Source of the DNA: a virus
Virus record (IMG/VR): IMGVR_UViG_3300042893_001274
Location: 1 to 29,844 of that record
Direction: 5' to 3' (one strand)
DNA length: 29,844 bases
Notes under the pieces: model-generated
The model's input: only the letters and a program-made list of their open reading frames with translations
Database searches by the model: none
What the model was told of the DNA's origin: nothing
Shown here: positions 1 through 7,384 of the stretch, one piece after another
How positions within the stretch are numbered: the first letter of the stretch is position 1
Layout: each line of letters starts with the position of its first letter
Program-made: the position numbers and the translations under genes

Positions 1-1365
1 TCTTACGTTATTATCTCCATTACCTATCGACATTAATTCAGCTTCGGCACCACCATTAGAAGTTGGTGAATCATTATAGAATCTTGTACCGCCGTAATTC
101 CAGTACCCACCAATGCGAATACCTGTATGGTAACCAATAATTAAATCTGGATATGGATAATCCCAACCTCCTCCAGCTTGACCAATTGAATAGTGATTTG
201 CTCCAAAAGTTACATTAGAATTTCCACCAACACCCGTGAAAGATAAACGGGATAAAGTTCTTTCTGTATTGTCTATTGTTGCGCCAGAAATTCCCTGCGC
301 TCCTGTTGCGCCAGTTGATCCTGTAGATCCAGTTGAGCCAGTCGCGCCTTGTGAACCAGTATTACCAGTATTACCTGTTGCGCCTGTCGCCCCCTGCGCG
401 CCTGTAGCGCCTGTACCGCCTGTAGATCCAGTTGAACCTGTTGCACCTTGCGAACCGGTATTACCAGTATTACCTGTTGCGCCTGTCGTCCCCTGCGCGC
501 CTGTTCTTCCTTGCGTTCCTTGAGCGCCTTGCGAGCCAGTAGCTCCTGTTGAGCCTTGTGAACCTGTAGCGCCGTTAGTACCAGTAGTTCCCTGCGCGCC
601 TGTAGCTCCAGTAGTTCCTTGTGCTCCAGTTGCGCCTGTTGAGCCTTGCGAACCAGTAACGCCTTGTGTACCTTGAACTCCTTGAGTTCCTTGTGGGCCT
701 TGCAAACCTTGAGTACCTTGAACACCCTGCGTTCCTTGTGGGCCTTGTAAACCTTGCGTACCCTGAACGCCTTGAGTTCCTTGAACGCCTTGCGTACCCT
801 GAACGCCTTGAGTTCCCTGTGGACCCTGAGTTCCTTGTACGCCCTGCAAGCCTTGAATACCTTGAATGCCTTGCTTACCAGCATCAGCGTTCCAAGTTGA
901 TCCATCGCTAAACACAGATATAGATTGATATTGCGGCAAAGAATAAGTATCTGCGCCATCAATCTGACCAACTCCAGAAGCGTTAACTGTAACAGTTCCA
1001 GCTCCTTTATTTTTGATTACAAACTGTCTTCCAGCGTTGCCAGAAGCGTAGATTAAACTAATTGTCTTTGGATCAGCTGAACTTGAGATAATAACATCGT
1101 CAGCAGTAGAAACTGTATAATCAACGAACTTGGTTGATACATTTCTAATAAACGAATCAACATCTAATGTACCAAAAACACCAGAAGGTAAATTTGCAGT
1201 TCCAGTTAGATTAGATGCGTCTGCGTAATAAGATGAAAGCTGCCCGCTTAAGCGAGTTGAACTATAAGCTATGCCACTCTGCGCGTTTAAGAAAACGCCA
1301 GTATCAACATCAACGATTTGAAAATCAACTTGTTGAGGACTTGCTCCTAGATAGTAAACTCCCAT
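1..1365 (-). CDS. Collagen-like tail fibre protein, C-terminus beyond window
   Basis: The reading frame is open from the ATG at 1365 to the left edge, at least 455 codons, with no stop in the window, so the gene is partial at its 3' end. Residues 1 to about 160 form a globular fibre N-terminus starting [12 protein letters not shown]. From about residue 163 to 363 nearly every third residue is glycine, giving some 67 Gly-X-Y triplets: first Gln-rich (GVQ/GTQ/GPQ), then Thr/Ala/Ser/Asn-rich (GAT/GST/GNT). After this a non-repetitive domain begins, with motifs such as [10 protein letters not shown] and RFYNDSP, as expected of a receptor-binding tip. Collagen-like shafts are well known in phage fibres. 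It is the last visible gene of the fibre cluster, 35 nt after the preceding gene, with no clear ribosome-binding site. The identification as a virion fibre is strong; its exact place on the tail is inferred. Confidence 0.85.
   Translation of the reverse strand, partial: MGVYYLGASPQQVDFQIVDVDTGVFLNAQSGIAYSSTRLSGQLSSYYADASNLTGTANLPSGVFGTLDVDSFIRNVSTKFVDYTVSTADDVIISSSADPKTISLIYASGNAGRQFVIKNKGAGTVTVNASGVGQIDGADTYSLPQYQSISVFSDGSTWNADAGKQGIQGIQGLQGVQGTQGPQGTQGVQGTQGVQGTQGVQGTQGLQGPQGTQGVQGTQGLQGPQGTQGVQGTQGVTGSQGSTGATGAQGTTGATGAQGTTGTNGATGSQGSTGATGSQGAQGTQGRTGAQGTTGATGNTGNTGSQGATGSTGSTGGTGATGAQGATGATGNTGNTGSQGATGSTGSTGSTGATGAQGISGATIDNTERTLSRLSFTGVGGNSNVTFGANHYSIGQAGGGWDYPYPDLIIGYHTGIRIGGYWNYGGTRFYNDSPTSNGGAEAELMSIGNGDNNVR
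353..503 (-). repeat. 99-bp internal duplication in collagen-like region
   Basis: The block beginning at 353 and the block beginning at 452 are offset by exactly 99 bp (33 residues) and are near-identical over about 50 bp, differing at two positions. The flanking codons are also similar. The offset keeps frame, so it lengthens the Gly-X-Y shaft by 11 triplets. It looks like a recent slippage or recombination product. Confidence 0.75.
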
Positions 1366-1400
1366 ATTGCTTTATGTTAATTTCAAAATTCATCGCCCAC

Positions 1401-3431
1401 TTATGAAACGACAGCGCTAATTACGCTAGCAGTCCATTTGATTGTAGCGGCGGCTTCGCCTTTAACTTGGAGCTTTAGAGAATCTGTTGTATTGTCGCCA
1501 TCAACGAACACTTCCCAAGGAGCGTTGCTTTCAGAAGCGAACTTTGTGACGATAGCGTTAGCGACAAGAGCTGTATTACCAGCTTTGTTAGCAACCAAGC
1601 AATCATAAGACCAAGAAGCGGCTTTGGCGTTTGTTGTATCGAACGCTGTGATTGTTCCTTTGAAAGAAGCGGCAGAATTATTTGCGATAGTGACTCGTCC
1701 AGATGTTCCGTTTAAGAACATTTCTGTGGTTGCGTCGTCTGTAGTTGTGCAGTAAACTGCAAAGTGATCAGACTTAGCTTGAGCAGAACCTGAAACTGTA
1801 ATGCCACCGATAACAAGATCGTTAGCTGTGCCAGAACCGTTTGTGGTGATGTAATCAAGTGTTACTTGACCAGTGCGAGGATAAAGAACGTCAAGGTCAG
1901 TTGTTTGAACGCCAAGACCAGTGATGTGACCGTAAATATCAACTAGACCAGTGAAATTCTGGATTACAACGCCTTGAGTATTTGTGCTAACTGTGCTAAC
2001 GGCAGCAGATGTATCTTCGTGAGAAACAACAATCAGATTAGAACCATTGTCAGTAACAAGAATTCCGCTAGAGCCGCTAATAGTAATGTCATTTACGTCG
2101 CCATTAGAGCCTGTGATGCGGATAATCGCATCATTAGTTCCACCAGCAGCGACAGCAAGGTCGTACATGGTGAATTCCGATGTGATCGGCATATTGTAGT
2201 ATGTCGTTCCATCGTTTGTGAACTGCCAGCGATCAAGACCTTCGTTCCAGCGGAGAGCTGTGTTTGCTTCTGTGCCGCGTTCAATTTCAATACCACCGTT
2301 TTCAGTTGGTACTGCTCCAGTAAAGTCAGCGTTAAGAGTAATTAGCGCATCACCGATGTTTGTTTCGGTTGTGTTAATGTAGGTTGTAGTACCGCTAACA
2401 GTTAAGTTACCAGTAATGACTAAACTACCATCAAGTCTTAAAAGATTTGCGTCGGATTTGTAAGCCGAAACTTTTGTCGCGTCGTTTGGACCGAAAACAA
2501 CAGCGTCAGAGCTTTGAACAGAGTTTAAGAAAACAACTGGACCAGCTTTAACTGTTAATGTATCAGAAGCATCACTACCAAGAATCACATTACCATTTGC
2601 AGTAAGATCGCCAACTGTAATTCCGTTTGTGGTAGAATTTCCGCTGTTTGTTACGCTTTCTAAATCTCTAGCATACGATTCATTGATTAAAGTTCTCAGC
2701 AAACCAGACAAAGTATGAACAGAACCTTCACTTGGAGCAGTTGTGGTTACGCCGCTAGCAATTTGATCACGAACAATAACTGCGGTTTGACCAGTAGCAG
2801 AGAGAACGTGACCAAATGGGTCAAAAGTGAATACAACACCAGTGATAGCAGAACCAGCAGCTGCGGCAACAGTAACATCAGCTACGCTAGAAGTATCTTT
2901 GTGAGAAATTGTAATTGCATCAGTAGCAACAGAAAGTTCAAGACCAGTTCCAGCAACTACTTGAACAAAATCATTGAAAACTTGACCGCTAACACGACCA
3001 GTTAAATTGATATTAGCTGTATTAGCAGTTGGGCTAGAAGCATTAACTTGGTAAAGATTACCAGCGTTGATAGAGAGGTAGCCAGACAAGCCTGTGCCGA
3101 AATCCCATACAGAATCAGACGTTGAAACGCCTGTGCCGTTTTCCGCGACAGTTTCAGAGATATCGCGGAAAGCAGCAGAGCCAAGAGTACCAGTGAAATT
3201 GGAGATAATTCCTGTGGCAACTCTCAAGTCATAAGCTTGACCACTAAGGTAACCAGAGATACCAGTGGTAAAGTCGAATGTAGCCTTTGTGCTTGGGGTT
3301 AAACCAGTTTGTCCACCAGAAACTGTCTGGTCGATAACGTACTGTTTAAGGTCAGCGGCAACAATCGACGCAGAGCCTGTTGTAAAGTTGATTTGATTGC
3401 CGACCAGTGAGCCTGTATAGTAGATAGCCAT
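1401..3431 (-). CDS. Large tail fibre protein
   Basis: This 676-residue protein is rich in Gly, Ser, Thr and Asn and in short beta-repeat patterns such as TGISGYLSGQA and TGLSGYLSINA. Around residues 330-420 it has a block typical of T4-like and cyanophage fibres: NLTVSGTTTYINTTETNIGD, then ALITLNADFTGAVPTENGG, then a WNEGLDRWQFTNDG segment. The C-terminus (residues ~600-676) resembles the end of the neighbouring 229-residue fibre protein, with a similar LKLQVKGEAAATIKWTA / LKISALGLAATTIHWVA stretch. A GGAG ribosome-binding site lies about 10 nt before the ATG, and a CGTGTAAA promoter-like octamer lies further upstream. It probably forms part of a long or short tail fibre; position and receptor are unknown. 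Confidence 0.85.
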   Translation of the reverse strand: MAIYYTGSLVGNQINFTTGSASIVAADLKQYVIDQTVSGGQTGLTPSTKATFDFTTGISGYLSGQAYDLRVATGIISNFTGTLGSAAFRDISETVAENGTGVSTSDSVWDFGTGLSGYLSINAGNLYQVNASSPTANTANINLTGRVSGQVFNDFVQVVAGTGLELSVATDAITISHKDTSSVADVTVAAAAGSAITGVVFTFDPFGHVLSATGQTAVIVRDQIASGVTTTAPSEGSVHTLSGLLRTLINESYARDLESVTNSGNSTTNGITVGDLTANGNVILGSDASDTLTVKAGPVVFLNSVQSSDAVVFGPNDATKVSAYKSDANLLRLDGSLVITGNLTVSGTTTYINTTETNIGDALITLNADFTGAVPTENGGIEIERGTEANTALRWNEGLDRWQFTNDGTTYYNMPITSEFTMYDLAVAAGGTNDAIIRITGSNGDVNDITISGSSGILVTDNGSNLIVVSHEDTSAAVSTVSTNTQGVVIQNFTGLVDIYGHITGLGVQTTDLDVLYPRTGQVTLDYITTNGSGTANDLVIGGITVSGSAQAKSDHFAVYCTTTDDATTEMFLNGTSGRVTIANNSAASFKGTITAFDTTNAKAASWSYDCLVANKAGNTALVANAIVTKFASESNAPWEVFVDGDNTTDSLKLQVKGEAAATIKWTASVISAVVS

Positions 3432-3457
3432 TTTTTAAATTCTCCGTTATTAAATTA

Positions 3458-3465
3458 TTTACACG
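3458..3465 (-). promoter_or_regulatory. Candidate late promoter octamer CGTGTAAA
   Basis: On the minus strand the octamer CGTGTAAA lies 26 nt upstream of the ATG at 3431, in the short gap after the 3475-4164 gene, followed by AT-rich sequence and a GGAG ribosome-binding site. It differs at one base from the octamer seen before four other minus-strand genes. Assignment as a promoter is an inference from recurrence. Confidence 0.45.
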
Positions 3466-3474
3466 ATTTTGTTG

Positions 3475-4164
3475 TTATTTTACTTGTATTAAATCTAGAA
3501 ATGCAACCCAGTGAATTGTAGTCGCCGCCAAACCTAAAGCGCTGATCTTCAAGTAACCATAAGTTGTGTCAGCGTCGATTAAGATTCCGCCAACTGCCAA
3601 CTCATCAGTTATTCCGTTCACAATTGTTCCTCCAACAATTTCTGTGAATCCTGCGCTTATACCTTTCTTAATTGTGCCTTCTGCGTTAAACGTTGATGTT
3701 AAACCAGCAGTTGATCTTCCAATAACTCTCACTTTAAAGAACCATGAAGTGTTATTAGGCAAAGTTAACTTCTTGATTTGATTTGGAAACGCCAACTCAT
3801 AAGTTCCAGTTGTTGTTGTTTCTCTTTTTAAAATAAATTCGGAATATTGAGCATCACCAGCTTGAGAAAAACTGCCATCAGCAGCTGTACGAATACCACT
3901 TAAAGTATTGTCTGTTCCACTACCAAGAAGAAGTGTGCCTGAGACAGAGACATTCTTTTCAAAGAATACGTCGTGAGTAGGATCAATCTGATCTGCGAAA
4001 ATACCAGTAACGAAATTGTATTGACCACTTGTTAAGTGATAATATTGACCACCAGTTCCTCCTTGTAAGTCAGGAAGCGAGTTATGATTGAACTGATCCG
4101 CTTCAATAATTTGAATCGGCCCATCATCATTACCAGATATAATAATTTCAACTACTTCGGGCAT
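3475..4164 (-). CDS. Tail fibre or baseplate-associated fibre protein
   Basis: This is a 229-residue protein. The N-terminal ~65 residues contain a phage fibre motif (LPDLQGGTGGQYYHLTSGQY) seen in many tail-fibre and appendage proteins. A short beta-repeat follows (VSVSGTLLLGSGTDNTLSG), then a C-terminal beta-rich domain with the FPNQIKKLTLPNNTSWFFKV and TTIHWVAFLDLIQV segments. The C-terminal domain is shared in outline with the adjacent 676-residue fibre, suggesting a common trimerisation or tip module. It starts 1 nt after the stop of the upstream 113-residue gene, so the two are probably translated from one message. Its role as a virion fibre is well supported; its exact location is not. 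Confidence 0.8.
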   Translation of the reverse strand: MPEVVEIIISGNDDGPIQIIEADQFNHNSLPDLQGGTGGQYYHLTSGQYNFVTGIFADQIDPTHDVFFEKNVSVSGTLLLGSGTDNTLSGIRTAADGSFSQAGDAQYSEFILKRETTTTGTYELAFPNQIKKLTLPNNTSWFFKVRVIGRSTAGLTSTFNAEGTIKKGISAGFTEIVGGTIVNGITDELAVGGILIDADTTYGYLKISALGLAATTIHWVAFLDLIQVK

Positions 4165-4165
4165 T

Positions 4166-4507
4166 TTATGAGAGTGATGTTATGCCTGATGTTACCGAAA
4201 TAACTCCTTTTAATATTTTTTGAAATGTACCATTATCAAATTTTACTAAAACATCATACTGCAAATCGCCCGGATGTAATGCCGCAGTTTGCGCAGCAGT
4301 TAAAGCAAGTTTGATTGATCCAATACTAGGATTTGTTTTCGTTACTGTAAAAGCAACAAGTGTTGGCGAATAATAATTCTGTTTTATTTCTGCATCAATT
4401 GTTGCAGAAGTAAGATTGATTGCTACGCCTCCAGCATCTTTAAGTATAAGACTAACAGAATAATCTGTATTTGTTTCTATGGAAATGTTGTAAGTAGAAG
4501 CAGACAT
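4166..4507 (-). CDS. Small beta-sandwich virion protein, probable fibre/baseplate accessory
   Basis: This 113-residue protein has no signal peptide or membrane segment. The pattern is alternating hydrophobic beta strands with a TYNISIETNTDYSVSLILKD start, then a GVAINLTSATIDAEIK segment and a LHPGDLQYDVLVKFDNG segment. This arrangement is common in small phage proteins resembling the N-terminal domain of baseplate upper or fibre-support proteins. It is the first gene after the terminator at 4536-4564 and runs directly into the fibre gene downstream, so it heads the fibre operon. The family is assigned by pattern only. No clear Shine-Dalgarno sequence precedes the ATG. Confidence 0.7.
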   Translation of the reverse strand: MSASTYNISIETNTDYSVSLILKDAGGVAINLTSATIDAEIKQNYYSPTLVAFTVTKTNPSIGSIKLALTAAQTAALHPGDLQYDVLVKFDNGTFQKILKGVISVTSGITSLS

Positions 4508-4528
4508 TGTTAGAAGCGTTCATTTAAA

Positions 4529-4536
4529 TTTACACA
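4529..4536 (-). promoter_or_regulatory. Candidate late promoter octamer TGTGTAAA
   Basis: The minus-strand octamer TGTGTAAA begins in the T-tract that closes the terminator at 4536-4564 and ends 21 nt before the ATG at 4507. Transcription would thus restart immediately after the terminator to express the fibre operon. It is one base away from AGTGTAAA. Confidence 0.5.
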
Positions 4537-4564
4537 AAAAGCGCACTTTTAAGGGTGCGCTTTT
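4536..4564 (-). terminator. Intrinsic terminator, possibly bidirectional
   Basis: A perfect inverted repeat (AAAAGCGCAC at 4536-4545 and GTGCGCTTTT at 4555-4564) has a 9-nt loop and T-tracts on both sides, so it could stop transcription from either direction. On the minus strand it separates the 162-residue gene (4587-5075) from the fibre operon. Confidence 0.8.
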
Positions 4565-4586
4565 GAATTTTAATTAAAACTAGACT

Positions 4587-5075
4587 TTAGTAGATGATGA
4601 AACCTGTACCAGTAGCAACCAAACCCATAACATCATTAAACATACTCTTGTTTACAACTTGAGTTGGTCTTGCTTGATAATAATTATAAGCATAAACAAG
4701 TTTGTTAACTTCTTCCATATGACTTTTCGATAAAGAATGAAACTGTTTGCTCACTTCGTTTGTATTAACAAACACAATTGTATTGTCTTCGTCTTTTAAA
4801 GACAAGATTCCGTTTCCAGAGGAAGAACCAATAGATTTGATGACGTTTCTCGACTTCTTTTTGTAGTAGCTCGCCATATAAAGATGCTTGAGAATATCTT
4901 GTTCTTCTTTTCCAAGACTAGCATCTTCGCCTGTGAAATTAGTAAAAATCAAGTTGTTGATTTCGCCTAAGTTTGCGGTAATCCAACCAGAAATGACACT
5001 GATATTAGCTTCTGCTACATCAGCGTCAAATTCGTAGAAGAATATACCGCTTGCTACTTGTTCGATATTAGCCAT
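4587..5075 (-). CDS. Virion-region protein of unknown function
   Basis: This 162-residue protein begins MANIEQVASGIFFYEFDAD and has no recognised domain. It contains a helical stretch with a basic patch (YMASYYKKKSRNVIKSIG) and a Tyr-rich helix (VNKLVYAYNYYQARP). It overlaps the end of the upstream 131-residue gene by 8 nt and is followed by a terminator. Placement between the capsid gene and the fibre genes suggests a head-completion, connector or tail-assembly role, but this is inference from order alone. Confidence 0.75.
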   Translation of the reverse strand: MANIEQVASGIFFYEFDADVAEANISVISGWITANLGEINNLIFTNFTGEDASLGKEEQDILKHLYMASYYKKKSRNVIKSIGSSSGNGILSLKDEDNTIVFVNTNEVSKQFHSLSKSHMEEVNKLVYAYNYYQARPTQVVNKSMFNDVMGLVATGTGFIIY

Positions 5076-5463
5076 TTAAGATTTTGTTCATAGCAATCTT
5101 CTGTTTTTCAGAAAATAGCTCTTTTTGTTTTGGTTGAGGAGAAAAATAACCACGACTCTGAACGTTCTGAGTGTCAAACTGCCTCATCAAACGCTTCTTT
5201 AACATAGGCTTGCTGCCAGATTGATCAATGTAAAGACGACGCGCCAACGCTTGCATTTGCATCTCGTTCATCTCATCTAAATTTTCTTCAAAGATAGAGC
5301 GATTTGCTGTGCCAAAAATATTTACTTCTTTAACGCCTAAAGCGGTTTCTAGTTCACGAACTTTATCACGATACTCCTTAGAGTTCTTATCTTGAATGCT
5401 GTTTAAAGCACTCATAAGACTCGGATTTTCTTTAACTTTAGACTGTCCAGTTGATGTTTCCAT
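5068..5463 (-). CDS. Unknown protein with SAP-like helical segment
   Basis: This 131-residue protein is highly charged and predicted helical, with a stretch near residues 65-95 (MQMQALARRLYIDQSGSKPM followed by a basic LKKRL motif) that resembles the helix-extended loop-helix of SAP-type DNA-binding modules. The resemblance is weak and was judged by eye. It is the first gene after the capsid-gene terminator and has a promoter-like AGTGTAAA plus an AAGG ribosome-binding site upstream. It is co-transcribed with the overlapping downstream gene. Function is unknown. Confidence 0.75.
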   Translation of the reverse strand: METSTGQSKVKENPSLMSALNSIQDKNSKEYRDKVRELETALGVKEVNIFGTANRSIFEENLDEMNEMQMQALARRLYIDQSGSKPMLKKRLMRQFDTQNVQSRGYFSPQPKQKELFSEKQKIAMNKILNG

Positions 5464-5482
5464 ACTAGATGATACCTTACAG

Positions 5483-5490
5483 TTTACACT
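5483..5490 (-). promoter_or_regulatory. Candidate late promoter octamer AGTGTAAA
   Basis: The minus-strand octamer AGTGTAAA lies 19 nt upstream of the ATG at 5463 and 18 nt downstream of the terminator at 5509-5535, with an AAGG ribosome-binding site between it and the start. This is the clearest example of the recurrent motif as an independent start of transcription. Confidence 0.55.
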
Positions 5491-5508
5491 TTTCTAGAGT
5501 ATAGAGAA

Positions 5509-5535
5509 TAAAAAACCCGCCTCTTTCGAGGCGGG
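5509..5535 (-). terminator. Intrinsic terminator after the major capsid gene
   Basis: On the minus strand an 8-bp GC-rich stem (CCCGCCTC / GAGGCGGG, 5516-5535) with a GAAA loop is followed by a run of T (5509-5515). It sits 20 nt after the stop of the capsid gene. Confidence 0.92.
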
Positions 5536-5554
5536 CTTCGTAAGAACTATTCTA

Positions 5555-6694
5555 TTAGACGATCTTGCCAACAAGCGCACGATTGTCGAGAATCATGCGG
5601 CCTTCTTCCATCGAGCCGAAATAACCGATCTTATTTTGGCGGATGCTGAATTGGTCGTCGGCAACGAGCGTGAATTCCGAGTTGGAATCTGGATCGGTAG
5701 CGACAACACGAAGGAGTGACTCGCGGCTGCGGTCAATACCAACGATGATTTCTTGTGTGGAACCAGTGAAGTCACCAGAGCTTGTACCATCAGCCTTTGT
5801 GAAGGTGGTGGCGTCAGCAGCGGTGTCGAAAATGGTGTTGAACTTTTGGCCTTTGCCCATTTCAACGAATTCCAAGATCGAAACGCCGTAGAAGCTTGGA
5901 ATGCCAGCTGCACCGTAGATAGCGGAGCGCATTTCGTCAGTGGCAGGAATGCCAACTGAAGAAGCTGTGCCGCCAGCAGCGGTGATACCAGAAACGGTGT
6001 TGATTGGGTTATAAGCCATTGCACGAATTTGCTCAACGATTTCTGGGGAAACCAGAATGTCGGTCAAACCAGCGCGAGCGCCACCAGCAGGAGTACCGTT
6101 AGCCCACGATGTGGAGATACGCTTTGCGAGGGTGAGCAGTTCGTTCAAGTCAGCCAAGAGGAAACGACCAGCTTGGTTAGCTTTTTGAACGTGCTGCTTG
6201 CTGTTTGTGGTGGCGGCTGCGAGAGCGGCCATTACCAGCGAGGCGGAAGTGCGTTCTTGTTTCAAGAGAACTTCTTGGGCCATGCGGGTGAAGGTTTTCG
6301 CTACAACGTCCATACGATGTTTGGCAGCGTACTTACGATCAAACGACAGAGCGCTGTCGAGGCTGTAAGTAGCGACTTTCAATTCGGATGTGGTTGGGAG
6401 AACTTGATTGGTTGGAAGACCACCAGCGACTGACTGAGAATATACTGTGATATAGTCTTCGTCATTGATGTCGAAGTAGAGGTCGAGCGGAATGCTGGGA
6501 TTGTCGTCGGCATTGAATGGCAGAGTTGTGAACAAGTTGCTCAGTGTAGGAGCGTTGTTGATAACTTCTGCAAGTACAGGTCCGATGAAAGAGGCGAGAG
6601 CAACTTGCGCATCGTAAGCGATGGTGCGGTTGCGGCTAGCCATAGCTTTGATAAGCTCAATCTGTTCTGGTGTGCGCTTTAATGTGATTTTCAT
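5555..6694 (-). CDS. Major capsid protein
   Basis: This 379-residue protein has the look of an HK97-fold major capsid protein. A helical N-terminal part (about residues 1-50) is followed by a beta-rich segment ending in YITVYSQSVAGGLPTNQVLP and a long helix-rich domain with the LDSALSFDRKYAAKHRMDVV and MAQEVLLKQERTSASLVMAA segments. A late domain carries YGVSILEFVEMGKGQKFNTIF and the closing strand NKIGYFGSMEEGRMILDNRA. Position after portal, protease-scaffold and decoration-like genes is the standard head-gene order. An AAGGA ribosome-binding site precedes the ATG, and a strong terminator follows the gene, as expected of the most abundant virion protein. Confidence in the role is high; sub-family is not determined. 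Confidence 0.9.
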   Translation of the reverse strand: MKITLKRTPEQIELIKAMASRNRTIAYDAQVALASFIGPVLAEVINNAPTLSNLFTTLPFNADDNPSIPLDLYFDINDEDYITVYSQSVAGGLPTNQVLPTTSELKVATYSLDSALSFDRKYAAKHRMDVVAKTFTRMAQEVLLKQERTSASLVMAALAAATTNSKQHVQKANQAGRFLLADLNELLTLAKRISTSWANGTPAGGARAGLTDILVSPEIVEQIRAMAYNPINTVSGITAAGGTASSVGIPATDEMRSAIYGAAGIPSFYGVSILEFVEMGKGQKFNTIFDTAADATTFTKADGTSSGDFTGSTQEIIVGIDRSRESLLRVVATDPDSNSEFTLVADDQFSIRQNKIGYFGSMEEGRMILDNRALVGKIV

Positions 6695-6728
6695 TATAAA
6701 TTTTTTCCTTTTATATTTTATTGTTCAA

Positions 6729-7349
6729 TTACATACGCAGACCTACAACAGCGAAACCGCCGTTGAATTGATCAGCAACACCGTTAAGAGTTGTGCGTGA
6801 GCCTGTTCCAAGAACAAGGCCGAGTTTGCCAGCGTCACTGTGAGCGCAGCCTGTAACTTTACCACCATTGGCGGAAAGTTTGAAGCCAGAGCCAACTGTG
6901 AGGGTACCGTCGATAGCGCCAGCGCCAAGCGAGAAGATACCACGAGTAGCAACTGGAACAGCTTGACCAGGCAGAACACACATCAGCTCTTCCGCTTTTT
7001 GGCGGTAGTAGAGAAGTTTTTCGCCGTTTTCATCTGTTTTAGCAGTTTGACGGAGAGTGATGCCGAGGCAGTTTGTGAGGTCGCCAGAGGCGGCAGGTGT
7101 AACCTTGAGGTTAACCTTTGGATATTGGGCAGCACCGATATGCGGATAATCGGTTTTGCCGAGGTATGAGTCGGAAGCGTATGAAACAGGATCTAAGTCA
7201 AAGTTACCTGCGGAAACTTTAACGAAAACACCTGCGTCACCGCTGCCAACGCCTGTTGTGCTCTCGTTAACGGCAGCGTCAACAAGGGCGTACATATTGA
7301 CCACGTCAAACTCATTGAGTTGACGGAATGGTAAGAGACGAATAGCCAT
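6729..7349 (-). CDS. Head decoration-like protein
   Basis: This 206-residue protein is rich in Gly, Ala, Ser and Val, with repeated short beta strands (GIFSLGAGAIDGTLTVGSGF, LGLVLGTGSRTTLNGVAD). It lies between the protease-scaffold gene and the major capsid gene, where many phages encode a capsid decoration or stabilisation protein. A good AAGGA ribosome-binding site lies before the ATG, consistent with high expression. The role is inferred from position and composition. A head fibre is an alternative. Confidence 0.75.
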   Translation of the reverse strand: MAIRLLPFRQLNEFDVVNMYALVDAAVNESTTGVGSGDAGVFVKVSAGNFDLDPVSYASDSYLGKTDYPHIGAAQYPKVNLKVTPAASGDLTNCLGITLRQTAKTDENGEKLLYYRQKAEELMCVLPGQAVPVATRGIFSLGAGAIDGTLTVGSGFKLSANGGKVTGCAHSDAGKLGLVLGTGSRTTLNGVADQFNGGFAVVGLRM

Positions 7350-7384
7350 ATTGTTTTCCTTATTATATATTTACTTGATTGTTA

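Noticed and set aside
273-971. Minus-strand frame rich in Lys, Ala, Leu and Arg across the collagen-like gene
   Set aside because: It is an out-of-frame reading of the Gly-X-Y repeat. The frame from the ATG at 1365 stays open through the whole region and gives a regular glycine every third residue.
2093-3220. Minus- and plus-strand frames inside the fibre genes
   Set aside because: They are shadows of the long fibre frame, which has the recognisable fibre motifs.
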